From NCBI RefSeq assembly GCF_001940455.1, contig NZ_MKQR01000018.1, positions 93,702-157,701 of the forward strand: a stretch of 64,000 nucleotides of DNA, in the 5' to 3' direction. Source of the DNA: Actinokineospora bangkokensis (lineage in GTDB: Bacteria > Actinomycetota > Actinomycetes > Mycobacteriales > Pseudonocardiaceae). Below are positions 8,112 to 16,651 of the stretch, in pieces. Under the pieces are notes generated by a model, which was not told where the DNA came from, ran no database searches, and was given only the letters and a program-made list of their open reading frames with translations. Position 1 is the first letter of the stretch. Every line of letters starts with the position of its first letter. A program made the translations under genes and the position numbers.

Positions 8112-9152
8112 TCAGCCTCCGAGCTCGCAGACGTAGTACTGGAACAGGTGGTCCTCGACCCGGGCGGTGGTCTGGCGCACGACCAGGCCCGCGGCGGTGA
8201 GGTCGGGGACGTCGAGCAGCACGGGGCTGTGCCCCAGCAGCACCAGGGTGCCGCCGGGGCGCACCGACTCGACCAGCCGGGGCAGGATGCGCCTGGCCGC
8301 GGCGGTGGTGACCACCTCGGAGTTGAGGAACCGGCTGAACAGGATGTCGACGCTGCCCGGCGCGACGGCGGGCCGCTCGGCGTCGCCGTGGTGCACCCGC
8401 TCCAGGTGCGCGCGGGCGAAGTCCACCATGTGGCCGCTGAGGTCCTGGCCGACGGTGCGGATGCGGGCCGGGTTGAGCGTGGCGAAGTCCGAGAGGAACT
8501 GCCCGGTGGAGCAGGCCGGGTCGTAGGCCAGCACGTCGTGGTCCAGGTCGGTGAACCGCGGCCCGAACAGCGCCCTGGTGTAGTCGCGGATGTGCCGCTC
8601 GCCGAGGCCGAGGAACTCCGCGCGCTCGGCGCTGACCCGCCAGCCGTCGGCGGGGCTGGTCTTCTCCCTGCCGTGCTCGCGCTGCTTGGCGAACGGGTGG
8701 ACGAGCTCGGTCAGCGGGGTGATGGCGTCGAACGCGGCCCGCCGGTCGGCCTCGGGCAGCGGCCGGAACACGACCCGCGCGTCGGAGTCGGAGGTGCGGA
8801 CCGACTCGACGAGGCCGACCACGTTGAACCAGAACACGCGGCTGCAGAAGACACCGGGCAGGTCGTGGTCGACGACGAGGTCGGAGATGGTCTTGTACCC
8901 GGCGTACCAGCGCTCGTCGGGCAGGCGGAACAGGAACAGCCGCTCCGGCTGCCCGGTCAGCTCCTCGCGCAGGGCGTGGCCGCCGCCGGGCAGCTCCCAG
9001 CGGCCGAAGTCGCCCCTGACCAGCTCCGCCTTGGCCTTGACCTCGGTGTCGACGAACTCCGGGTCGAGTGGTGCGCCCCGGTCCCAGCCCTGCTGCCCGG
9101 TGTCCTGCTGCCCGGTGTCCTGCTGCTCGGTGTCCTGCTGCTCGGTGTCCAC
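8112..9152 (-). CDS. Class I SAM-dependent methyltransferase-like protein
   Basis: 346-residue product starting at GTG 9152, two bases after the NRPS stop and behind GGGGA. Residues 2-21 are four repeats (DTEQQ, DTEQQ, DTGQQ, DTGQQ). About 30-165 form an unassigned N-terminal domain (WYAGYKTISDLVVDHDLPGVF). From about 190 a class I methyltransferase fold is seen: AYDPACSTGQFLSDFA as motif I, TVGQDLSGHMVDFA, then VRPGGTLVLLGHSPVLLDV. It lies between the reductive NRPS and the CmlA-like gene, so it may act on the carrier-bound or released aminoacyl unit. Motif I is atypical (DPACSTG), so methylation itself is not assured. Confidence 0.75.
   Translation of the reverse strand: MDTEQQDTEQQDTGQQDTGQQGWDRGAPLDPEFVDTEVKAKAELVRGDFGRWELPGGGHALREELTGQPERLFLFRLPDERWYAGYKTISDLVVDHDLPGVFCSRVFWFNVVGLVESVRTSDSDARVVFRPLPEADRRAAFDAITPLTELVHPFAKQREHGREKTSPADGWRVSAERAEFLGLGERHIRDYTRALFGPRFTDLDHDVLAYDPACSTGQFLSDFATLNPARIRTVGQDLSGHMVDFARAHLERVHHGDAERPAVAPGSVDILFSRFLNSEVVTTAAARRILPRLVESVRPGGTLVLLGHSPVLLDVPDLTAAGLVVRQTTARVEDHLFQYYVCELGG
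9090..9149. repeat. Four 15-bp tandem repeats directly after the start codon
   Basis: Four abutting 15-bp units, CTGCTGCCCGGTGTC twice and CTGCTGCTCGGTGTC twice, encode the DTEQQ/DTGQQ pentapeptides immediately behind the GTG start of the methyltransferase-like gene. Unit length is a multiple of three, so copy-number change keeps the frame. Confidence 0.95.
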
Positions 9153-9154
9153 GC

Positions 9155-11848
9155 TCAGTCCCCGATGGTCTGCCGGAGTTCCCGGATGATCTGGCGGTCG
9201 GTGGTGGCGACCGGCTCGGCCCAGCCGTCGTCGGCCAGCCACAGGCGCAGGGCGGCCAGCACCCGGCTGTCCGCGCCGCCGCCCGCCGCGGCGTCCAGCC
9301 AGTCCCCCGGCTCGACCACGCGGGCGTCGTCGAGGCCGAACTCCGCGCGCAGGGCGTCGAGGTCGTAGGTGCGGTGCACCAGCAGCGACCGCACCCCCGG
9401 CACCGTGCCCGCGTCGGCGGCGGCGACCAGCGCGGACACGACGTCGTCGACGTGGCACACCGGGACCAGGCCGGACAACCTCGGCAGCACGCCGAGCCTG
9501 CGCGAGAGCCGGAGCAGCCAGGTGAACACATCCCGGTCGAGGAACGCCTCCTCCTGCGGTGCGTGGCCGTAGACCAGGCCCGCCCGCAGGAGGTCGACCG
9601 GGCGGTCCAGCGCGCTCGCGTAGGCCTCCGCGACGAACTTGGCCTGCGAGTAGGGGTCGCCGATGGCGGCGAGGGACTCCTCGGTGAACGGTGCGAACTC
9701 CGCGCCCGCCGAGGCGGCGGACAGGAACACGAACCGGTCCGACCCGCGGGCGGCCGCCGCCCGCACCAGGGCACGGGTGGTGGCGACGCTGCCGGTGAGG
9801 TGGCGCTCCAGCGGCAGGAGGTGGTTGACCTCGAAGCCGCAGTGCACGACCGGCCCCCACCCGGACTCGGGTGCGCGGTCGAGGTCGGCGTAGCCGAGGA
9901 ACGCCACGCCGTCGAAGTCGCCCTCCCGCTTGCCGAACCGGGCCCGGTGGCGCTCCACCAGCCGCTCGGGTCGGCTCGTGGTGACGACGGTGATCGGCCT
10001 GCCGGTGCCGAGCAGCCGGTCGAGCACGTGCCCGCCGATGAAGCCGCCCGCGCCGGTGACGGTGATCGCCCCGCCCGCCCTCGCCAGGTCCGAGGTCGGC
10101 AGCGCGAGGTCGGCCAGGTCCTCGCTGACCTGGGCGAAGACGGCGTGCACCGGGGAGACCGGCGCGGCGGCGCCGCCCAGGGCGTCGAGGAAGCCCTGGA
10201 CGGTGAAGTCGTAGTTGAGCTTGTCGAAGGCGTCCTGCACCTCGTCCTCGCCGAAGCGCTCGGCCAGGTCCACCTGGATCTGCACGAGGGTGAAGGAGGT
10301 GCCGCCCGCGTCGAAGACGGAGGTGGTCAGGTCGATGTCGCCGCCGATCGCCGCGGCCACGATGCCGCGCACGACCTCCGGGTCGGCCCCGGCGGGGTCG
10401 GTGGCGGGCGCCGGGGCCCGCCGGGCGAGCACCCGCAGGGCGTCCTTGTCCGCCTTGCCGGACTCGGTGACCGGGATGGCGTCGACCAGCAGCAGGGTGT
10501 CGGGGACCTCCCAGGGCGGGAGCACCTCGCGCAGCCGGGCCCGCAGCTCGGTCTCGGGCAGGTGGTCGGCGGTGTGCGCCAGGACCAGCGAGCTGCCGTC
10601 GAGCAGCACGACCGCGCGGGTGTCGAGCAGCCGGGACAGCCTGCCCTCCAGCTCGCCGAGGCCGATGCGGTGGCCGAGGCGCTTGACCTGGTCGTCGACC
10701 CGGCCGAGGTAGTGGACCTCGCCGTCGCGCAGCTCGACGTGGTCGCCGGTGCGGTAGGCGGGCTGCCCGTCGACCTCGGTGAACGCGGGGTCGTCACGCC
10801 CCTCGTAGCCGAGGGCGACCCCCGCTCCGACCAGGACCAGTTCGCCGGTGCCGCTGGTGGCGCAGCCGTCGGCCGTGCGCACCCGGGCGGAGTAGCCGTC
10901 GATGGGTGTGCCGACGGTGGTGCTGAACCGGGTCAGCTCGGCGACGGAGAAGCAGACGGTGCCCTCGGTGGGCCCGTAGGCGTTGAGCACGCGGCTGTGC
11001 TTGGCCGCGGTGCGGTACTCCACTTCGGACAGCGCCTCGCCCGCGAAGACGACGGTGCGGATGCCCTGCTTGGCGGTGTCGTCCAGCCGCGCGTACACCG
11101 AGGGCGGCAGGGTGACCAGGTCGCAGCCGTGCGCGGCCAGGTGCGCGCCGACCGCCTGCACCCACGACCCGCCGTCCCACTCGGGCACCACGAGCGTGCC
11201 GCCCGCGGCGAGGGTGACGAGCACCTCGGCGAGGGAGGCGTCGAACGACAGCGAGGAGAACTGCAGGACGCGGGTCCCCGGCTCGATGCCGAACAACCGG
11301 GTCTGGGCGGTGCACAGGTTCTCGATGCCCCGGTGGCCGACGTTGACCAGCTTGGGCAGGCCGCTGGAGCCGGAGGTGAAGATCGAGTAGGCGATCTCCT
11401 GCCGGTCCCCCAGCGGTGCGTGCTCGTCGGGCAGCTCGTCCGGGGTGAGCACGCGGTGCCCGGTGGCGCGCACGGCCGCGGCGTCGGCGGTGCAGCACAG
11501 CACGAGCGCGGGGTGGGCGAGGTCGAGCGCCTCCCGCATCCGGTCCGTGGGCAGGTTCGCGTTGACCGGTGTGTAGGTGAGCCCGGAGCGCAGCACGGCG
11601 ATCGCCCAGATGAGGGCGTCCGGGGTGTGCTCGCCCGCCAGGACCACCCGGCCGCGGGGCACCGCCGCGCGCAGCCGCGCCGCGCGCTCGGCGGTCGTCG
11701 TGTCCAGCTCGGCGTAGGACCACGTGCGCGCGCCGGACTCCAGCGCGGGCTGGTCCCCGCGCGCGCCGAGGTGGTGGTCGAGCAGTGCGGAGAGGCCCAC
11801 GGTCGACCTGTTCTCCCTTCCCAGCAGCGGATTCCCGGTTGCGGTCAT
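9155..11848 (-). CDS. CmlP-like NRPS, A-T-reductase
   Basis: 897 residues in the order adenylation (about 20-470), thiolation (Ser near 518 in FDAGGTSFTLV) and short-chain NADPH reductase (VTGAGGFIGGH near 597; YSQAK near 732). This is the layout of CmlP, which holds p-aminophenylalanine for hydroxylation by CmlA and releases it reductively. The pocket residues read by eye are D-A-A-T-V-A-A-V-C-K, a phenylalanine-type code with Ala in place of the usual Trp239, which would widen the pocket for a para-substituted or modified phenylalanine. With no condensation domain of its own it probably takes its acyl partner from the A-T-C protein encoded just upstream (ATGA overlap). The R domain should give an aldehyde or alcohol. 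Confidence 0.9.
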   Translation of the reverse strand: MTATGNPLLGRENRSTVGLSALLDHHLGARGDQPALESGARTWSYAELDTTTAERAARLRAAVPRGRVVLAGEHTPDALIWAIAVLRSGLTYTPVNANLPTDRMREALDLAHPALVLCCTADAAAVRATGHRVLTPDELPDEHAPLGDRQEIAYSIFTSGSSGLPKLVNVGHRGIENLCTAQTRLFGIEPGTRVLQFSSLSFDASLAEVLVTLAAGGTLVVPEWDGGSWVQAVGAHLAAHGCDLVTLPPSVYARLDDTAKQGIRTVVFAGEALSEVEYRTAAKHSRVLNAYGPTEGTVCFSVAELTRFSTTVGTPIDGYSARVRTADGCATSGTGELVLVGAGVALGYEGRDDPAFTEVDGQPAYRTGDHVELRDGEVHYLGRVDDQVKRLGHRIGLGELEGRLSRLLDTRAVVLLDGSSLVLAHTADHLPETELRARLREVLPPWEVPDTLLLVDAIPVTESGKADKDALRVLARRAPAPATDPAGADPEVVRGIVAAAIGGDIDLTTSVFDAGGTSFTLVQIQVDLAERFGEDEVQDAFDKLNYDFTVQGFLDALGGAAAPVSPVHAVFAQVSEDLADLALPTSDLARAGGAITVTGAGGFIGGHVLDRLLGTGRPITVVTTSRPERLVERHRARFGKREGDFDGVAFLGYADLDRAPESGWGPVVHCGFEVNHLLPLERHLTGSVATTRALVRAAAARGSDRFVFLSAASAGAEFAPFTEESLAAIGDPYSQAKFVAEAYASALDRPVDLLRAGLVYGHAPQEEAFLDRDVFTWLLRLSRRLGVLPRLSGLVPVCHVDDVVSALVAAADAGTVPGVRSLLVHRTYDLDALRAEFGLDDARVVEPGDWLDAAAGGGADSRVLAALRLWLADDGWAEPVATTDRQIIRELRQTIGD

Positions 11849-14800
11849 GGCGTCCCGCCGATGCGGATCGGGCGGTCCGGGGCCGCGGTCAGCTCGCCGA
11901 GGACCGCGGTGTACTCGGCCAGCAGCCCTTCAGCGGTCGAGCGGGTGAGGATGTCGGTGTTGTAGGGCAGCACCACGACCAGTTCCTCGCCGACCTCGTT
12001 CACCTCGATGGTCAGGTCCGCCTTCGCGGTGCCGTTGTCCACCAGCCACGGGGTCGCGCGCACGCCCTCCAGACCTGCCCGCGGGCGCAGTGGCCCCTGG
12101 TAGGCCAGCACGACCTGGACCAGCGGCTGACCGGAGGCGCCCGGTCGGGCGCCGAGGGCGCGGACCACCGCGCCGAAGTCGACGTACTGGTGTTCCAGCG
12201 CCTCCTGGGCGTGGTCGTCGACGGCGGCCAGCACCTTGAGCGGGACCGCGTCGTCGTCGAGGACGACGCGCATCACCGCGGTGTTGGTGAAGAAGCCGAC
12301 CACGTCCTCGGCCGCGGGGGAGGGCCGCCCGGAGTACGGGGAGCCGATCAGCACGTCGCGCTGACCGGTGCGCCGGGCGACCAGCACGGCGAGGGCGAGC
12401 AGGTGGACGGCGAACGGGGTGGCGCCCGCGTCCGCGGCCAGCCGCCGCACCGCCTGCCGCAGCCCGGGGCCGGTCGCGTGGTTGAGCCGCTCGCCCCGGT
12501 GCGAGAACACCGCGGGGCGGGGGCGGTCCTCGGGCAGCCGGACCTCGGTCGGGGCACCGGCCAGCAGCTCGCGCCACCGGTCCAAGCCAGCGGCGAGCGC
12601 GGGGTGGTCGGCGACGGCGTGCTGCCAGGCGGCGTGGTCGCGGGGGCGCAGCCCGGTGCCGGGCACCGGGTCCGGGCTCCGCCCGGCGCGCCGGGCCGCG
12701 TAGCAGTGCGCGAGGTCGGAGTCGATGACGTCGATGGACAGCCCGTCGGCGACGACGTGGTGGGTCACCAGGACGAGCACGTGCTCGGTGGGCGAGAGGA
12801 CCAGCAGGGCGGCGCGGAGCAGGGGTGGCTCGGCCAGGTCGAACGGCACGGCGCCCAGCTGCGCGGCCCGGCGCTCGGCCTGCGCGGGCGAGCCCACGGC
12901 CTCCACCACCAGCTCAGCGGTGACCTCGTCGGCCACGCGGACCACCAGCTCGCCCGCCACGAGGTGCAAGCCGCTGCGGAAGGCGTCGTGGCGGTCGACG
13001 AGGTCCTGCACCGCCCGGCCCAGCGCGGGCACGTCCACCCGGCCGTCCAGGTGCAGGGCGGAGGCCTCGTTGTAGGCGACCGACGCGGAGCGCTTCACCC
13101 TCGCCAGCGACCAGAGCCTGCGCTGGTGCGGCGACGCCGGGTGGGTCGCCGGGGCGTCCACCCCGACCAGCGGCGGCAGGCCGGGCGCGGCGCCGCCCGC
13201 GTCGAGCAGCTCAGCCACCGCGGCCAGCGAGCCCGCGCCGAGCAGCTGCCGGGCGGTCAGCGCGGCGCCGAAGTCGTCGCGGACGCGGTTGAGCACGCGC
13301 ACCGCCTGCAGGGAGGTGCCGCCCAGGGCGCGGAACCCGTCCGCCGCGCCGACCCCGTCCACCCCGAGCACGTCCTCCCAGATCGCCGCGAGCCGGGCCT
13401 GCGTCTCCCCCGCGGTCCCGCCGGACCCGGTGTGCACGGGCACGGGGTGCTCGGCGAGCGCCTTCAGGTCGAGCTTGCCGTGCTGGTTGAGCGGCAACCG
13501 GTCCAGCCGGACCACCGCGGACGGGACCGCGATCGGCGGCAGCTCGGCCGCGAGGCGCTCGGCCAGCTCGGCCTCCACACCGCCGTCCCCGCCGTCCCGG
13601 GTGCTGTCCACCACGACGAAGGCGACCAGCCTGGCCGCCGGGCCCTCGCCCTGCACGACCGCGGCGCAGGACCGCACCCCGGGGTGCGCGGCGAGGACGG
13701 CCTCGACCTCACCGCGCTCCACGCGGTGACCGCGCACGTTGAGCTGCTGGTCCACCCGGCCCAGGAAGTCCAGGTTGCCGTCGGGCAACCGCCGCACCCG
13801 GTCGCCCGTGCGGTAGAGCCGGGCGCCGGGGCGGGCGCTGAACGGGTCGACGGGGAACTGGCGGTCGGTGAGCTCCGGCAACCCCCAGTAGCCCTTGGCG
13901 AGGCCGGGACCACCGACGTACAGCTCACCGGGCTCCCCCTCGGGCACCGGGCGCATCGCCGGGTCGAGCACGTGCACCTCGCGCCCGGGGAGGGGCTTGC
14001 CGATCGGCGGGGCGGCGCCGGGGGCGCGCTCGTCGGAGGCGGTGGCCGCGACGGTGACCTCGGTCGGGCCGTAGACGTTGACCAGGCGCCTGCCCGCGCC
14101 CCAGCGCTCGGCCACCTGCGGCAGGCAGACCTCGCCGATGTAGGTGAGCGTGCCCAGGTCGGGCAGGGCGGGTCGCTCCACCAGCTCGGCGAGCAGGGCG
14201 GGCGGCAGCATGGCCGCGGTGACCCGCGTGTCGCGCAGGAACCGGACCAGCTCGGGTCCGGCGGTGTCGACGTGCGCGGGCGGGACCACCACCGTGCCGC
14301 CGACCGCGAGCGGGGCGAAGATGTCGAGGACCTGGATCTCCCAGGTCAGCGGGTAGTACTGGAGGAAGCGCGTCCCCGGTCCGAGCCCCAGGTAGGGCGT
14401 GATGGCGCCGATGAGGAAGCACGCCGAGCCGTGGACGTGCATGACGCCCTTGGGCCTGCCCGTGGTGCCCGAGGTGTAGGTGATGAACGCCAGCCGCTCC
14501 GGGTCACCGGCGGGCAGCCCGCCCTCCTCGGGCTCCGCGTCCTGACCGATGAGGTCACCCGGTGTCACGAGGGGGACGCCGCACGGCGGCAGCACCGCGC
14601 GCAGGGGCTCCGAAGCGATGAGCAGTCCTGGTTGGACGTCCTCGACCACCCAGCGCAACCGGGCCTCGGGGTGCGAGGGGTCGAGGGCGACGTAGCTGCC
14701 GCCCGCCTTGAGGATGCCCAGCAGCAGCACAACCACCTCGGCCGAGCGCTCCAGGCACAGGCCCACGAACACTCCGGGGCCGACGCCGAGCCCGCGCAAC

Positions 14801-14931
14801 CGCCGGGCCACCGAACCGGAGGCCCGGTCCAGCTCCGCGTAGGTCATCCGAACACCGCCGCACTCGACCGCGAGCGCGTCCGGGGACACCCGGGCGCGCG
14901 CGCTGACGAGGCCGTGGATCGAGCCGCTCAT
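11845..14931 (-). CDS. NRPS, A-T-C
   Basis: 1028 residues: adenylation (about 5-500; YTSGTTGRPKG, YGPTEVT, YRTGD), thiolation (Ser near 539 in LGGTSLQA) and condensation (about 610-1028, with intact HHVVADG near 724). The A4 region reads LTWEIQVLDIF, so the residue aligned with the amine-binding Asp235 is Glu and its neighbour is not Phe; the pocket reads roughly E-I-L-M-T-I-V-V-A-K, which I cannot assign. This suggests an unusual starter, perhaps lacking a free alpha-amino group. The trailing C domain can condense that acyl unit with the amine of the residue on the next protein (A-T-R). It is the first gene of the eight-gene operon; its ATG follows the 649-bp divergent region. Confidence 0.9.
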   Translation of the reverse strand: MSGSIHGLVSARARVSPDALAVECGGVRMTYAELDRASGSVARRLRGLGVGPGVFVGLCLERSAEVVVLLLGILKAGGSYVALDPSHPEARLRWVVEDVQPGLLIASEPLRAVLPPCGVPLVTPGDLIGQDAEPEEGGLPAGDPERLAFITYTSGTTGRPKGVMHVHGSACFLIGAITPYLGLGPGTRFLQYYPLTWEIQVLDIFAPLAVGGTVVVPPAHVDTAGPELVRFLRDTRVTAAMLPPALLAELVERPALPDLGTLTYIGEVCLPQVAERWGAGRRLVNVYGPTEVTVAATASDERAPGAAPPIGKPLPGREVHVLDPAMRPVPEGEPGELYVGGPGLAKGYWGLPELTDRQFPVDPFSARPGARLYRTGDRVRRLPDGNLDFLGRVDQQLNVRGHRVERGEVEAVLAAHPGVRSCAAVVQGEGPAARLVAFVVVDSTRDGGDGGVEAELAERLAAELPPIAVPSAVVRLDRLPLNQHGKLDLKALAEHPVPVHTGSGGTAGETQARLAAIWEDVLGVDGVGAADGFRALGGTSLQAVRVLNRVRDDFGAALTARQLLGAGSLAAVAELLDAGGAAPGLPPLVGVDAPATHPASPHQRRLWSLARVKRSASVAYNEASALHLDGRVDVPALGRAVQDLVDRHDAFRSGLHLVAGELVVRVADEVTAELVVEAVGSPAQAERRAAQLGAVPFDLAEPPLLRAALLVLSPTEHVLVLVTHHVVADGLSIDVIDSDLAHCYAARRAGRSPDPVPGTGLRPRDHAAWQHAVADHPALAAGLDRWRELLAGAPTEVRLPEDRPRPAVFSHRGERLNHATGPGLRQAVRRLAADAGATPFAVHLLALAVLVARRTGQRDVLIGSPYSGRPSPAAEDVVGFFTNTAVMRVVLDDDAVPLKVLAAVDDHAQEALEHQYVDFGAVVRALGARPGASGQPLVQVVLAYQGPLRPRAGLEGVRATPWLVDNGTAKADLTIEVNEVGEELVVVLPYNTDILTRSTAEGLLAEYTAVLGELTAAPDRPIRIGGTP

Positions 14932-15580
14932 CGGGGCCCCGCGTCGCGGCGAACAGCCTCGGCATGCGCGTTCACGGCAGTTCCCCCTCGCACGAGCACA
15001 GGTGACCGACAGCCAACGGTGAGTTGCGCCTCAGCTACAGCAGTTACTGCTTAGCACCTCAGTTACCACCTTCGCGACAGTTCCACACGCGAACCTTTCG
15101 CGATTACAGAACGCAACAGCAGGCTCCCCCAGCGGACGTCGGCACCCTACGCCGCGCGTCTCGTCACTGGCAACCTCGTTGCCATTCCTGCCGGGAACCC
15201 CTTTTCCGGGCACGCCGTTCCACTATCGACGGACACGTCGTCCCCTGCGCAACCCCTAAAGCCTTGCACCAGCACTGAGCACTGGATACACTCCGCCGCG
15301 CTCCTGCGGAGCACCGGCATTGCGAGGAAATCTCGGGAAAATCGGACGTCATTAGGCGGTTCGGGGTAACACCTGCCTACCTGCGCATTCACCCGCAGCC
15401 GACGCGAGGGGCGCGGTTGAGCGGTACACAGTGAACTGTGGTAACCATTGGTGCAGACCTGCGTTTGGGGTCGCGCACCGAGGGCAGGAAGAACGCTCGT
15501 CCACTTTCGCCGAGCAGCCGCTGTTCGGCCCACTGGCGTGCCGTCGGCACTGGGAGAACCGAGGGAAGGAATCAGGTGCT
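14932..15580. promoter_or_regulatory. 649-bp divergent non-coding region between the two region-A operons
   Basis: No convincing gene lies here: the short frames have no start with a ribosome site and no codon bias, and base composition is clearly less GC-rich than around it. It must hold promoters for both operons. Structures seen are the palindrome CACAGT-GA-ACTGTG (15427-15440), the inverted repeat GGCAAC-CTC-GTTGCC (15169-15183), and two CAGTTAC copies (15050-15056, 15059-15065 area). A GGGAAGGA ribosome site precedes the ATG at 15581. I could not place -35/-10 boxes with confidence. Confidence 0.7.
15427..15440. promoter_or_regulatory. Palindromic operator candidate
   Basis: CACAGT-GA-ACTGTG, perfect 6-bp arms with a 2-bp spacer, about 140 bp upstream of the dioxygenase start at 15581 and in the AT-richer divergent region. 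No regulator gene lies next to it in region A. Confidence 0.35.
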
Positions 15581-16651
15581 ATGGGCAGCGCTGTGGCCAG
15601 TGCCGATCCGCGGCCGCTGGATCACGTGGAGATTTCGCTGACCGATTCCGAGTGCGCGGACGTGCGCGGGCGGCTGGCCGAGTTCGCGCGCGCGAGCAAC
15701 GACCTGCCGCTCGACAGCGAAGACCTCCTCGCCGACGCCGAGGTGGCCGGGAAGGTGCTGCCCGACCGCCTGGTCCGCGCGCTGCGCGGGTTCCGGCGCG
15801 GGGGCAACGACACCGGCGCCCTGCTGATCAGGAACGTGCCCACCGACACCGCCCTGCCGCCCACCCCGCACGACGGGTACTCCGGGCACTGGACCGAGGT
15901 GCCGGTCGCGACCTTCGCCCAGCTCGCCGTCGTCTCCCAGCTCGGCGAGGTCATCGCCTACGCCGACGAGAAGGCGGGCAACCTCATCCAGGACGTGGTC
16001 CCGGTCCGCGGCGCGGAAGCGCGGCAGGAGAACACCGGCACCGTCTACCTGGAACTGCACACCGAGAACGGGTTCCACCCGCACAAACCGGACTTCATCA
16101 CGCTGCTGTGCCTGCGCCCCGACCACGGCCGCGCCAGCCACACCGTCGTCGGCGGCGCCGCCGAGGTGCTGCCGGAGCTGTCTGCGGCCTGCACCGCGGC
16201 GCTGCGCAGGCCGGAGTTCCGGCTGCGGGTGAGCAGCTCGTTCGGCGCGGGCGCCGACCTGCGCACCGAACCGGTCGCGGTGCTGTCCGGTCCGGTCGAC
16301 TCCCCCGAGTTCCTCGCCGACTTCCACACCATGGAGCCGCTGACCGGCGCGGCCGCCGCCGCGCTCGACGAGCTGAAGGCGGCGCTGCTGAGGTCGCTGC
16401 GCGGGGCCAGGCTCGACGCGGGCGACCTGCTGGTCATCGACAACCGCACCGCCGTCCACGGCCGCACCCCGTTCACCGCCCGCTACGACGAGACCGACCG
16501 CTGGCTGCGTCGCTGCTTCGCGGTGTCCGACCTGCGCCGCTCGCGCGGGGTGCGCAGCCCCGGCTCGCGGGTGTGCGCGCCGCTCGCGGTGATCGGGCTG
16601 TCGGGCACCCACCCCCGGACCGAGGAGGACGCGCGGTGCAGCAGTTCCTGA
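15581..16651 (+). CDS. Clavaminate-synthase/AsnO-VioC-type Fe(II)/2OG dioxygenase
   Basis: 356 residues, ATG behind GGGAAGGA. The HTE triad variant is at H160-T-E162 in LELHTENGFHPHKPDFITLLCL, with distal H293 in IDNRTAVHGRTPF and the 2-oxoglutarate Arg in YDETDRWLRRCF. His-x-Glu with these surroundings marks the clavaminate-synthase-like group, whose members (AsnO, VioC, OrfP) hydroxylate free L-amino acids at beta or gamma carbons. It opens the plus-strand operon and overlaps the ArgG-like gene by 16 bases. A second, more VioC-like member is at 18582, so the pathway probably oxidises an amino acid twice or at two sites. The exact amino acid is unknown. Confidence 0.87.
   Translation: MGSAVASADPRPLDHVEISLTDSECADVRGRLAEFARASNDLPLDSEDLLADAEVAGKVLPDRLVRALRGFRRGGNDTGALLIRNVPTDTALPPTPHDGYSGHWTEVPVATFAQLAVVSQLGEVIAYADEKAGNLIQDVVPVRGAEARQENTGTVYLELHTENGFHPHKPDFITLLCLRPDHGRASHTVVGGAAEVLPELSAACTAALRRPEFRLRVSSSFGAGADLRTEPVAVLSGPVDSPEFLADFHTMEPLTGAAAAALDELKAALLRSLRGARLDAGDLLVIDNRTAVHGRTPFTARYDETDRWLRRCFAVSDLRRSRGVRSPGSRVCAPLAVIGLSGTHPRTEEDARCSSS

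Noticed and set aside
9090..9149. CRISPR-like array
   Set aside because: Units are 15 bp, abutting without spacers and in frame in a coding region.
15024..15533. Small genes in the divergent region
   Set aside because: Frames lack ribosome sites, codon bias and recognisable sequence on either strand.
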